Of a DNA stretch of 64,000 nt, positions 1 to 8,598 are shown piece after piece. This DNA is from Acidobacteriota bacterium (GTDB lineage: Bacteria > Acidobacteriota > Terriglobia > Bryobacterales > Bryobacteraceae). A model generated the notes under the pieces. It saw only the letters and a list, made by a program, of their open reading frames with translations. It was not told where the DNA came from and searched no databases. How positions within the stretch are numbered: position 1 is the stretch's first letter; each line of letters starts with the position of its first letter. A program made the position numbers and the translations under genes. The DNA lies in assembly GCA_016213775.1 (NCBI GenBank), contig JACQZR010000304.1, positions 1-64,000 on the forward strand. Reading direction: 5' to 3'.

Positions 1-1467
1 GCGCGCGGGAGGCGTGTCCGGCAACGTTACTATAAAGGTTGTTCCCTCGCCCACCACGCTCGTTACCGCGATAGTTCCCCCATGCGCCTCCACAATCGAA
101 TGGCAGATGGAAAGCCCCAATCCGCTGCTGCCCTGGCTCTTTGAGCGAGACCGGTCCGCGCGGTAGAAGCGCTCGAAAATATGAGGCAGATCCTCATAGG
201 AGATCCCCGGCCCGGTGTCGGAGACAGTCAGCTCGGCCGCGTTTTCCCGGCGCTTCGCTGCAACACGCACGCGCCCACCCCTGGCGTTGAAATTGATCGC
301 GTTCGCCGCAAGATTCAGGACCACCTGCGCCAGCCGGTCCTCATCACCCACGCACTCCACCGGGGGCAATTCGCACACGAACTCGATTTCGTTTTCCCAC
401 GCCAGCGGCCGTGACAGCTCGATGCAATCGCGGACGAGAGCGGTAAGGTCGAACCGCTCACGGTGTATCGGCTCTTCTCCGGCATCGAGGCGAGCCAGCG
501 CCAGCAGAGACTCGGTGAGCCGGCGCATCCGTTGCGCGGCACGCTGGCAGGCGAGCAAGGCATCACGGTATTCCTTGGTAGTCCGGTCTCGCGACAAAGT
601 CAGTTGGATCTGAGAGAGCAGGACGGAGATCGGCGTACGAAGCTCATGGGAAGCATCGGAAGTGAAGCGCGACTGGCGATCGAAGGCCGACTGCAGGCGC
701 TGGAATGTCGAGTTCAGGACCTGCGCCATCTGGCCAAGCTCGCTCGCCGTTTCGCGAACGGCGATCCTTTGCGAAAGATCCCCCGCAGCGATCTTCGATG
801 CGGTTTCGCTGATGGCGCTTATCGGCCGGATGGCGCGGGAAGCGAGCAGCCACCCTCCCGCCAATCCGAACACCAGCAAGGCCGCGCCCGCGGCAAGGAA
901 GGAAACAGCCAGCCTCCGTAATTCCGCACGGTCGGTCTCAATGGATCTACCCACTGCCACCGCTTCGCCGTGCGGCAGTTCCCGCAGAACGTCGCGATAG
1001 ATTCCGTATTCGCGCGGCGTAAGCGGTCCTGGAGGACCTGGACCCGCGAAGACCCGCCGTGGAGGAGCACCTGCCGGTCTTCCCCGTTTGGGCAGCGCCG
1101 CGGGTGTGTTCGGTGTCTTGACGGTTGCCACGCCATTCTCGTCGTAGGCAACGTAATAGTACTGGGAGCCCGATTCCGCTGCCAACTGCTCCACCCGGCT
1201 GCGCAGCATTCGCCCCAACCACATACGCACATCGTGCGGCGGCGGCGGCATCCCCATCTGCATCCCCGGCGGTGGCTGCAGGCCCCTCAGTTCCTCAGGG
1301 GGAGGGCGGAACAGGTTCTCCAGGCGGAATTCCAACTCGTCATTGATCCGCCGCGTCTGATCGATGGAGGCCGTGCGATACGCGGTGGCGCCGAACCCGG
1401 ATAGCACGATGACAAGCAGCGCGCCATGCCAGAGCTGCAACCGGAAGCGCAGGGATTGAACAATCAT
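1..1467 (-). CDS. Sensor histidine kinase (C-terminus cut by window edge)
   Basis: Membrane sensor kinase partner of the adjacent response regulator. Reading from 1467, a first membrane segment (LLVIVLSGFGA) is followed by a Pro/Gly/Met-rich extracytoplasmic region of about 130 residues, a second membrane segment (FLAAGAALLVFGLAGGWLL), HAMP, a HisKA domain with the phospho-acceptor motif SHELRTP, and an HATPase with N-box NAINFNARGG and G-boxes DTGPGIS and GLGLSI. The frame is open to base 1 and only the last few residues and the stop are missing. The ATG overlaps the upstream regulator's stop (ATGA), indicating translational coupling. The architecture resembles OmpR-family partner kinases. 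The signal sensed is unknown. Confidence 0.93.
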   Translation of the reverse strand, partial: MIVQSLRFRLQLWHGALLVIVLSGFGATAYRTASIDQTRRINDELEFRLENLFRPPPEELRGLQPPPGMQMGMPPPPHDVRMWLGRMLRSRVEQLAAESGSQYYYVAYDENGVATVKTPNTPAALPKRGRPAGAPPRRVFAGPGPPGPLTPREYGIYRDVLRELPHGEAVAVGRSIETDRAELRRLAVSFLAAGAALLVFGLAGGWLLASRAIRPISAISETASKIAAGDLSQRIAVRETASELGQMAQVLNSTFQRLQSAFDRQSRFTSDASHELRTPISVLLSQIQLTLSRDRTTKEYRDALLACQRAAQRMRRLTESLLALARLDAGEEPIHRERFDLTALVRDCIELSRPLAWENEIEFVCELPPVECVGDEDRLAQVVLNLAANAINFNARGGRVRVAAKRRENAAELTVSDTGPGISYEDLPHIFERFYRADRSRSKSQGSSGLGLSICHSIVEAHGGTIAVTSVVGEGTTFIVTLPDTPPAR

Positions 1468-2138
1468 ACCGGCGCTTCTCCTGTCCCCGAGTCGATGAAA
1501 TAGCCGTGACCCCGCCGCGTTGTGATGAAGTCGTAACCTAACTTGCGGCGGATATTGGAAACGTGCACGTCCAACAGATTCGATAGCGTCGATTCGTTCT
1601 CGTCGAAGAGGTGCTCATACAAAGTGGATCGCGTAATCAGCTTTCCGCTGTGCATCGCCAGGTATTCCACCAGCGCGTACTCCCTCGCCGTCAACGCCAC
1701 CTGCTCGCCGCCGCGTGCCACCGTACGGGCGGCAATGTCCACAACCACGTCCTTGATTTCTATGCGAGTTTGAGATTGCTGCGCCGAACGGCGGATGAGC
1801 GCCCGCAGCCGCGCAAAAAGTTCCTCCAGGTCGAACGGCTTCACCAAATAGTCATCGGCCCCGGTATCCAGAGCCAGTACCCGGTCCTTCACGCCGTCGC
1901 GCGCCGTCAGCATTAGCACGGGCGTGCGCCTGGTGCGGCGCAAGCGCGTCAGCAGTTCCACCCCATCCATCTTGGGAAGCATGTAATCAAGAACAATCGC
2001 GTCGTAATCGAAGGCTTCGGCTTTGAAGAGGCCATCCTCGCCGTCCGGCGCGCCGTCCACCGCGTAGCCATCTTCGCGCAGGGCTTGCAGCAGGCTCGCC
2101 AGCAGGTCGGGTTCATCTTCAACCACCAGTACTCGCAT
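1464..2138 (-). CDS. OmpR/PhoB-family response regulator
   Basis: DNA-binding response regulator of 224 aa. The receiver domain (1-115) has the acidic pocket VVEDE, phospho-acceptor Asp51 in VLDYMLP and the conserved Lys100 in DYLVKPF. The C-terminal winged helix (about 125-220) carries the family signature VHVSNIRRKLG. It forms an operon with the downstream histidine kinase (4-base overlap). It is divergent from the CotH/VTC/efflux cluster starting at 2290, which makes that cluster a plausible target; that link is inference only. Confidence 0.95.
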   Translation of the reverse strand: MRVLVVEDEPDLLASLLQALREDGYAVDGAPDGEDGLFKAEAFDYDAIVLDYMLPKMDGVELLTRLRRTRRTPVLMLTARDGVKDRVLALDTGADDYLVKPFDLEELFARLRALIRRSAQQSQTRIEIKDVVVDIAARTVARGGEQVALTAREYALVEYLAMHSGKLITRSTLYEHLFDENESTLSNLLDVHVSNIRRKLGYDFITTRRGHGYFIDSGTGEAPV

Positions 2139-2289
2139 TCGGCTTCTGTTCGAACTGTAGCAAGCGCCGCCTTAAGGAAGCATGAAGACGCCAGGCTCGT
2201 TCGAATGTGTCAGTAAAGTTAACAGAGCTTTACGGGCAGGTTTCGTTTTCTTCACGTCGCATTAAGGTACGAATTCGTAAGGTGGGAAT
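2139..2289. promoter_or_regulatory. Divergent intergenic region with two inverted repeats
   Basis: This 151-bp space separates the two-component system (minus) from the CotH cluster (plus). It holds an inverted repeat GTAAAG (2213-2218)/CTTTAC (2228-2233) and a perfect 10-bp palindrome ACGAATTCGT (2269-2278). The palindrome lies directly before the GGTGGG ribosome-binding site (2281-2286) of the first CotH gene. Either could be an operator for the neighbouring regulator, but OmpR-type regulators more often bind direct repeats. No clear -35/-10 pair was identified. Confidence 0.35.
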
Positions 2290-4203
2290 ATGAGATTGCC
2301 ACTTGCCTGCTGCCTGTGCGCTGCCGCCGCTTCTGGTGCGATTGCCGCCGGGGTTCCCGCCTCGTCGAAGGACCTCTTTGAAGGCACGCGTGTGTGGAAC
2401 ATCCAATTGAAGTTCACAGCGGAGCAATGGGCGGCCATGGAACCTGTTGGCGGTCCGGAACGCGGCCCCGGAGGTCCCGGCGGTCCAAGAGGCGGTCCGG
2501 GACGTGGTCCTGGTGGCCCGGGAGGCATGTCGCCCGCGGGAATGCTGGTACCCGCCTTCCTGAAAGGCGACGCGAACGGCGACGGAGCCCTCACTGTGGA
2601 TGAGTTTCGCAATCTCGGCGCCGACTGGTTTGCGGCGTGGAGCAAGGGTAGCGGTGCAAGCATGACGGTGGACCAGTTCCGCGCTGGCCTGCAATCGGTC
2701 CTCCCAGCGCCACCGGCCATGCCTGGCGGACCGGGCGGACCGGGCGGGGGAGGTCCGGGCGGGCGCGGTCCAGGTATGGGGTTCCTCGCTCGCGAAGGCG
2801 CGCGCAATGGCATGTCTGGCGCCATGGGGATCGACTTTCCATATGTCCGCGCCGACATGCTCTTTGAGGACCAAGCACTCTCCGGCGTGGCTGTCCGCTA
2901 TAAGGGCAACAACACGTTTCAGATGTCGCGCAACAGCATCAAACGCTCCTTCAAGATCGACTTCAATAAGTTCGACAAGAAGTTGAAATTCGCCGGCATC
3001 ACCACGCTCAACCTCCATAACAACGTGACCGACGGAAGCTGGATGAACGAACCGCTCTCGTACCGTCTGTTTCGCGATGCCGGCGTGCCGTCTCCCCGCA
3101 CCGCCTACGCTCGCGTCCATGTCACGGTTCCGGGCAAATACGACAACACCTACCTTGGCCTCTACTCCGCGGTGGAGAACATCGACGGTAACTTCGCCAA
3201 GGAGAACTATCAGACAAAGGACGGCGCCATATTCAAACCCGTGGCGCGGGACCTGTTCGGTTACCTCGGCGACGATTGGGACCGTTATGACCAACTGTAC
3301 GATCCCAAGACCACGCTGACGAATACGCAGAAGGCGCGCGTCATCGAATTCGCGAAATTTCTGCAATCGGCCAAGGACGAAGAGTTCGCCGCGCGGGCCG
3401 GGGACTTCCTCGATCTTGAAGAGTTCGCACGGTTCATGGCCGCAACGGTGATGCTGAGCAATATGGACAGCATCCTCGCCATGGGGCAGAACTACTACGT
3501 CTACCTGCACCCCGAGACAAACAAGTTCCAGTTTCTGCCATGGGATCTCGATCACTCCTTTGGCAACTTCCCCATGGCCGGCGGCGACGGCACACAGCTC
3601 AGCATCAGCCAGCCTTGGCAAGGGCAAAACCGTTTTCTCCAGCGTGTATTTCAAGTGCCGGCCTTTCAGAAAATCTACCGCGCGCGGTTGCAGGAGATGA
3701 ACGCGCGGCTCTATGCAAAAGATCGAATCGCGGCACAGGTGGACGAAACGGCAAAGGCCATTCGCGCGTCCGTTGCAGAGGAATCCGAAACGAAGCTGCA
3801 ACGCTTCGACCGTGGCGCCAGCGCTGTATCTGGCGCCCCGGCGCAGCGCGAAGGGCGCGGCTTTCCGGGTGGTCCCGGTGGACCGGGCGGTATGCCCATC
3901 AAGAGCTTTGTTGCCGCGCGCGCCCAGTCCATATCCGATCAACTCGCAGGCAAACAGCCCGCGGTGAGCGCCTCGCGTCGCGGACCTGGCGGTCCTGGCT
4001 TCAACCCGGCCCTCATCTTCGAACGCGGCTTCCTCGCCGCATTCGACGTCAAGGACAACCATGCGATTGGCAAGGAGCAGTTCCTCGCGGCCTTTGCGCG
4101 ATGGTTCGAATCATGGAATAGCGATCACAGCGGCCGGCTGACCGAAGCACAACTCCGCACAGGACTGGAACGCGACATGGTTCCACGATTCCCATTGGAA
4201 TGA
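2290..4203 (+). CDS. CotH-like protein with EF-hand motifs and Gly-Pro repeats
   Basis: Secreted CotH-family (atypical protein-kinase-fold) protein, 637 aa. An N-terminal signal peptide (LACCLCAAAASGAIAA) is followed by a CotH core with RYKGNNTF, the NMDSILAMGQNYY region and the metal-binding segment PWDLDHSFG, so both Asp of the DxD-like motif are kept. EF-hand-like loops lie near residue 95 (DANGDGALTVDE) and near the C-terminus (NSDHSGRLTE). Three Gly/Pro/Arg-rich low-complexity stretches interrupt the sequence. First gene of a same-strand run with a second CotH, a VTC-domain protein, DUF4956, HlyD and TolC. CotH proteins phosphorylate spore-coat or secreted proteins in known cases; the substrate here is unknown. 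Confidence 0.85.
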   Translation: MRLPLACCLCAAAASGAIAAGVPASSKDLFEGTRVWNIQLKFTAEQWAAMEPVGGPERGPGGPGGPRGGPGRGPGGPGGMSPAGMLVPAFLKGDANGDGALTVDEFRNLGADWFAAWSKGSGASMTVDQFRAGLQSVLPAPPAMPGGPGGPGGGGPGGRGPGMGFLAREGARNGMSGAMGIDFPYVRADMLFEDQALSGVAVRYKGNNTFQMSRNSIKRSFKIDFNKFDKKLKFAGITTLNLHNNVTDGSWMNEPLSYRLFRDAGVPSPRTAYARVHVTVPGKYDNTYLGLYSAVENIDGNFAKENYQTKDGAIFKPVARDLFGYLGDDWDRYDQLYDPKTTLTNTQKARVIEFAKFLQSAKDEEFAARAGDFLDLEEFARFMAATVMLSNMDSILAMGQNYYVYLHPETNKFQFLPWDLDHSFGNFPMAGGDGTQLSISQPWQGQNRFLQRVFQVPAFQKIYRARLQEMNARLYAKDRIAAQVDETAKAIRASVAEESETKLQRFDRGASAVSGAPAQREGRGFPGGPGGPGGMPIKSFVAARAQSISDQLAGKQPAVSASRRGPGGPGFNPALIFERGFLAAFDVKDNHAIGKEQFLAAFARWFESWNSDHSGRLTEAQLRTGLERDMVPRFPLE

Positions 4204-4227
4204 TTTATTTCTTCGAGGTTCTCCAGA

Positions 4228-5940
4228 ATGAAACTTCTCACATACCTGATCCTGGCAGCCGGACTGGCTGTAGCCCAGGTACCCCCGCCGCATCCCGTGT
4301 TCGATAAGGATGCGGTCCACGAGATCCGGCTCAACTTCCCCGACCCGGATTGGTACCAGACACTCACGGACAATTACGACGGCGTGCGAGCGGAGAATCC
4401 CTACTTTCCCGCTGCCATCACATGGGGCGACTACAAGTTTGAAACCGTCGGCGTCCGCTTCAAGGGCAACAGCACCTACAGTGCCACCACCACGAAAAAG
4501 AAGCCGTTCCGTATCAAGCTGAACGAATTCACCAAAGGCCAGAAGATCGAAGGCATGGCCAGTTTTTCCCTGAGCAACGCATGGAACGATCCCAGCTTCG
4601 TGCGCGAAAAGATCTACTACGAGATGGCGGCCGCCTTCGGCATCAAGGCACCGCGGTCCAATTTCGCCGCGCTCTACATCAACGATACGTACTGGGGTCT
4701 TTATGTTTTGACCGAAGTGGTGAACTCCGACTTTCTGAAGAACTACTTCGGAAAAGGGGAAGACACCGGCAACATGTACAAGGGCAATATCGGGGCAACG
4801 TTCGGCTATCCCGGCGACGCGAAAGACGCCTACACTTCCGCCTGGGAAAAGCAGTCGAACGAAGAGGAGGACGACTGGACCGACCTGATCGCGCTCTGCA
4901 AGCTGATCAACGACACCCCCGCCGAAGACTTGAAGAAAGTGCTCGAACCGCTGATGGACATTGACAGCGTGTTAGCGGCCTTCGCCCTCGACAACGCTAC
5001 CGTCAACCTCGACAGCTACGTCGGCATGGGACAGAATTTCAACATCTATCGCCGTCCCTCTGACAAACGCTGGGTCTGGATTCCGTGGGATCCCAGTCTC
5101 GCCTTCGGCGCCTTGAGCCAGGGGCAGGACTTGAACGGCATGAAGACGCTGACGCTGGAGTGGTCGAACACGGGCGGCGGTTTGGGTGGAGGCGGGTTCC
5201 CTCCCATAGGACCCGGCGGCCCCGGATTGCCTCCAGGTGGTGGTGGTGGAACTGCGCAGGTGGGCCGTCCCCTTGCCACCAAGCTCTGGGCCAACACCGA
5301 ATACAAACAGCGCTACCGGCAGATCTATCAGCAACTCGTCGACAAGATCTATCACGGCGACGAGATCAAAGATCGTATGAATTCGCTGCGCGAAATGATC
5401 CGGCCATGGGTGGAACAGGACACTCAGAAGCTGGTCACCATGGAGCAGTTTGAAAACGCAATGACCACTGATACTACTGGCGGACCGGGAGGTGGAGGCC
5501 CGGGTGGCCCCGGATTGCCTCCGGGAGGCGGTGGCAGACAGGGCGCGGGCATCCCGGGATTGAACGGGTTCATTGACGACCGGCTCGCCAGCATCACGTC
5601 GCAACTGGCCGCGGACGCCATTCCCACAGTCGCCATCGCCACAAGCGCAACCACCATCACGCTCGCACAATCGGTGTCCGGCAAAGCGCCCACCCAGAAC
5701 ATCGATGTCACGATCAATGGCACCTCGTTGCCTGCCAACTACACCGTCACGGCAACCACCGAATCGGGCGGCAACTGGCTCGTCGCCACGCCCACCGGCG
5801 GAGCCATCCCCGGCGCGCTCACCATCACCACTACCGGCAAGCTGGACCCCGGCGTCTACAAGGCGACGGTAAATGTCCACTCCCCGGCCGCAACCAACAG
5901 CCCGTTGCCAATTTCGGTGACGCTCACCGTCACGCCCTAG
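4228..5940 (+). CDS. CotH-like protein with C-terminal beta-sandwich domain
   Basis: Second CotH homologue, 570 aa, 24 nt after the first, with GAGG ahead of the ATG. Signal peptide MKLLTYLILAAGLAVAQ. The core shows RFKGNSTY, KKPFRIKLNEF and DSYVGMGQNFNIY. The metal-binding segment reads WIPWDPSLAFG, so the second Asp of the usual WDxD motif is Ser, and kinase activity is less certain than for its neighbour. Two Gly/Pro-rich stretches lie mid-protein. The last 110 residues (from about PTVAIATS) look like a BACON/Ig-type beta domain of the sort found on secreted acidobacterial proteins. The paired paralogues could have distinct roles, for example catalytic and structural. Confidence 0.82.
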   Translation: MKLLTYLILAAGLAVAQVPPPHPVFDKDAVHEIRLNFPDPDWYQTLTDNYDGVRAENPYFPAAITWGDYKFETVGVRFKGNSTYSATTTKKKPFRIKLNEFTKGQKIEGMASFSLSNAWNDPSFVREKIYYEMAAAFGIKAPRSNFAALYINDTYWGLYVLTEVVNSDFLKNYFGKGEDTGNMYKGNIGATFGYPGDAKDAYTSAWEKQSNEEEDDWTDLIALCKLINDTPAEDLKKVLEPLMDIDSVLAAFALDNATVNLDSYVGMGQNFNIYRRPSDKRWVWIPWDPSLAFGALSQGQDLNGMKTLTLEWSNTGGGLGGGGFPPIGPGGPGLPPGGGGGTAQVGRPLATKLWANTEYKQRYRQIYQQLVDKIYHGDEIKDRMNSLREMIRPWVEQDTQKLVTMEQFENAMTTDTTGGPGGGGPGGPGLPPGGGGRQGAGIPGLNGFIDDRLASITSQLAADAIPTVAIATSATTITLAQSVSGKAPTQNIDVTINGTSLPANYTVTATTESGGNWLVATPTGGAIPGALTITTTGKLDPGVYKATVNVHSPAATNSPLPISVTLTVTP

Positions 5941-5948
5941 GCCTTCAT

Positions 5949-6737
5949 ATGAACGTCGAACATCTGGCGCGCTACGAATTCAAATACGCCGTCCGGCCGG
6001 ATCAACTGGAAGCGATCCGCCGTGTACTGCGAATGTACTGCGTCCCCGACGGCTATTATCCGCCGGAGAAGAACGGCTGGTATTCCGTCGATACGCTGTA
6101 CTTTGACAGTCCCGACTGGCGCATCTTCCGCGCCGCGGAGAATCAGGAACTGGTGCGCACGAAACTGCGCGTGCGCTACTATCCCGATTCTCCAGGCTCG
6201 GTGGCGAAGATCGAAGTGAAGCGCCGCATCAAGGATCAGATCGCCAAGACAAGCACCGTCGTAGCTGGCGATGGCTGGTCCCGTTGGATGGATAGCGCGA
6301 CGGACCATACGCCGCTTCCGCCGGGCGCGCGCCAGTCGCTCGAGTCGTTCCTCACTCTGCAGCGGTTCCTGGACGTGCGCCCGCGGATCCTCATTCGCTA
6401 TCAGCGCCAGGCCTTCCGCGGGATCTATGAAGATTATGTCCGTGTCACGTTCGACCGCGAGATGTGCACTCAACCCATGGAGCGGTACAACCTGAACGGC
6501 GATGCACGCCTCTGGCAGCCTATCGACGACGGACGCTCTATCGGCATGTCCGGCCATTTGTTGATGGAATTGAAATTCCGTTCGCGCCCGCCCATCTGGA
6601 TGACGGACATGGTGTGCCGCATGGGCCTCATCCGCCAGGGCTTCTCGAAATACTCCACAGCCGTCCGCCGGCAAACCATGGGCTGGCATTCGCTGCGCGA
6701 TCTGTCGCCCGCCATCCGGGGAGGCTACGCCGCATGA
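5949..6737 (+). CDS. VTC-domain polyphosphate polymerase family protein
   Basis: 262-aa protein of the VTC family (triphosphate-tunnel fold), whose characterised members make polyphosphate from ATP. Motifs visible are YEFKYAV at the start, the basic strand KIEVKRRIKDQ, ILIRYQRQAFRG, LMELKFRS and FSKYSTAV at the C-terminus, which match the charged tunnel strands. No signal peptide. It starts 8 nt after the CotH stop, and its own stop overlaps the next ATG (ATGA), so it is almost certainly co-transcribed. VTC, DUF4956 and CotH genes are often neighbours in bacteria. Product and cellular site here are inferred. Confidence 0.88.
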   Translation: MNVEHLARYEFKYAVRPDQLEAIRRVLRMYCVPDGYYPPEKNGWYSVDTLYFDSPDWRIFRAAENQELVRTKLRVRYYPDSPGSVAKIEVKRRIKDQIAKTSTVVAGDGWSRWMDSATDHTPLPPGARQSLESFLTLQRFLDVRPRILIRYQRQAFRGIYEDYVRVTFDREMCTQPMERYNLNGDARLWQPIDDGRSIGMSGHLLMELKFRSRPPIWMTDMVCRMGLIRQGFSKYSTAVRRQTMGWHSLRDLSPAIRGGYAA

Positions 6738-7414
6738 ACTTCCTCACGCAGACTTCGCCGGTCACCGCCTTCGATCCGCGCACTGCGGTGATCGCGCTGC
6801 TGGTGGCTTTTGCCTGCTCCCACGTCCTGGCGGTAGTGTACGTCTGGTCCCACCGCGGTATTTCCTACTCGCAGTCGTTCGTGCAATCCCTGGTGATGGC
6901 TCCGATGGGAAGCTGCCTCATGATGCTGGTGATCGGCACCAACGTCGTGCTTGGTATCGGCATGATCGGCGCACTGGCGCTGGTGCGATTCCGCACTAAC
7001 CTCCGCGATCCGCGCGACATGATGTTCGTCTTCATCGCGCTCGTGGTGGGGTTGGCGTCCGGCACATTGGCATATGCCATCGCGGTCATCGGCACCGTGA
7101 TGTTCTCTTTGCTGGCGCTCTATCTCGGAAGAATGTCGTTCGGCTTTCGCAACTACTTCGACGCCCTGCTCCGGTTTACGCTGCGCTCCACCGAAGCCTC
7201 AGCCGCCGCGGTGCAAGAGTGCTTGACTGCCCACTGTTCCAGGTTCACTTTGACCATGGTGCAGCAGGTCTTTCAGGGAGAAGCCACGGAGCATGTTTAC
7301 CAGATCCGCTTTCGCAGCTCCGATTCGCGCGACAAGCTCATTCAACAACTGGAGCAACTGAGCGGCGTCACAAACCTCTCCATGATGCTCGAAGAAGCAC
7401 GTGTGGACATATAG
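6734..7414 (+). CDS. DUF4956 family membrane protein
   Basis: 226-aa integral membrane protein. Several hydrophobic helices lie in residues 15-135. The conserved loop ALVRFRTNLRDPRDMMFVF between helices is the family signature, and a soluble C-terminal domain follows (VQQVFQGEATEHVYQIRF onward). The domain is frequently encoded beside VTC polyphosphate polymerases and is thought to be their membrane partner; no function is proven. The start at 6734 is set by the ATGA overlap with the VTC gene; an upstream in-frame extension would run through the VTC coding sequence. Confidence 0.87.
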   Translation: MNFLTQTSPVTAFDPRTAVIALLVAFACSHVLAVVYVWSHRGISYSQSFVQSLVMAPMGSCLMMLVIGTNVVLGIGMIGALALVRFRTNLRDPRDMMFVFIALVVGLASGTLAYAIAVIGTVMFSLLALYLGRMSFGFRNYFDALLRFTLRSTEASAAAVQECLTAHCSRFTLTMVQQVFQGEATEHVYQIRFRSSDSRDKLIQQLEQLSGVTNLSMMLEEARVDI

Positions 7415-7416
7415 CC

Positions 7417-8598
7417 ATGAGACTTTCCCTCCCCATGACCTCGCGCCTCCGCTCACTCACGGCATTCGCCGTTTGGGGCGGATCCGTCTACTTCGCCTGG
7501 TGGCTTTACCATAGCGGCGGAACGGGCACGTATGCCGCTGTCGCCGTGGCGCAGGCCAAGGTACATAGGGTGTCGCCTACGCAACTCGGACGCCTGATGA
7601 ATCTCGATGTGAAAGAGGGACAGCGCGTCGCCGCGGGGCAAGTGATCGCGCGGCTGGATACGGAACTGCTGCAGCGCGAGATGTCCGTGGCGCAGGCGCA
7701 GATGAAACAGGCGGCTTCCGATGTGCAAGCCACCGGCGTCAACCTCGACGTCAACCTGCTGCAGGCCGAGCGCGCGTTTGAATCGGAAGTGGAGGCCGCC
7801 ACCGTAGAACTCACCGCGGCGCGATCCGATGCCGCCGGCGACCGCACGGAACTGAGCCAGCTTCAGGACGACCTCAAACGCGAGCAGGATCTGGTCCGGC
7901 GCGGGCTCACACGCTCTGATCGCATGCTGGCGCTCAACCAGCGGCGTGCCGCCCTGGAAGAGGCTGTCAACAACTGGCCGCGCCGCGTCGAATCGCTGCA
8001 GGCGCGGCATCAGGCCGCCAGTTCGCGGTTGGTGGAGTGGCGCAAGGCGCACAGCAACGGCAATGGCGCGCGCGCCGCTCAACTCCAACCGCTCGCGGAA
8101 AAAGTCAAGGAACGGATCGAGTCCGTCCACCTGCTTCGAGCCCAAGTGCACGCCATGGTGTTGCGCGCCAGCACTGACTCTTACGTCTCCATCATTCACG
8201 CCCGGCCCGGCGATGTTCTCCGTCCAGGCGATCCGATCGTCACTTTAGTGGAGAACCAGCCGAGCGAGGCCACCGCTTACGTCGATGAACGCCGCGGGAC
8301 GCCCATTCCTCCCGGGACTCAAGTTGTCGCACGGCGCCGCTCCGCGCCAGCTCAGCAGTTTGAAGCCGTGGTCACCAGCGTAGCCGCCAACGTCGACACT
8401 CTGCCGCAACGGCTCTGGAGCAATCCGGCCATTCCCGCATGGGGCCGCGCCATGTATGTCGCTCTCCCACCGGAAGCCGCCTTGGAACCCGGCGAACTCC
8501 TCGATATTGCGATGCCTGCGCCGTCGGGGCCCGGCATAGCCCAGTGGATTCGACTCCCCCGCGCGCAGGCAGATGGAACAGGCAAACCCGGAATATGA
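7417..8598 (+). CDS. HlyD-type periplasmic adaptor (membrane fusion protein)
   Basis: 393-aa adaptor of a tripartite export system. One N-terminal membrane anchor (AFAVWGGSVYFAWWLYH) is followed by a split biotinyl-lipoyl-like domain (LGRLMNLDVKEGQRVAAGQ and, after the hairpin, SIIHARPGDVLRPGDPI) flanking a long alpha-helical coiled-coil hairpin (about 90-260). It starts 2 nt after the DUF4956 stop and overlaps the TolC-like gene by 4 nt. No inner-membrane ABC, RND or MFS pump is encoded in the run, so either the pump is elsewhere or the preceding membrane proteins fill that place. Confidence 0.88.
   Translation: MRLSLPMTSRLRSLTAFAVWGGSVYFAWWLYHSGGTGTYAAVAVAQAKVHRVSPTQLGRLMNLDVKEGQRVAAGQVIARLDTELLQREMSVAQAQMKQAASDVQATGVNLDVNLLQAERAFESEVEAATVELTAARSDAAGDRTELSQLQDDLKREQDLVRRGLTRSDRMLALNQRRAALEEAVNNWPRRVESLQARHQAASSRLVEWRKAHSNGNGARAAQLQPLAEKVKERIESVHLLRAQVHAMVLRASTDSYVSIIHARPGDVLRPGDPIVTLVENQPSEATAYVDERRGTPIPPGTQVVARRRSAPAQQFEAVVTSVAANVDTLPQRLWSNPAIPAWGRAMYVALPPEAALEPGELLDIAMPAPSGPGIAQWIRLPRAQADGTGKPGI

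Noticed and set aside
2230-4062. 610-codon open frame on the minus strand under the first CotH gene
   Set aside because: It is antisense to a well-supported gene with signal peptide and family motifs; long antisense frames are expected in this high-GC sequence and its translation shows no recognisable domain.
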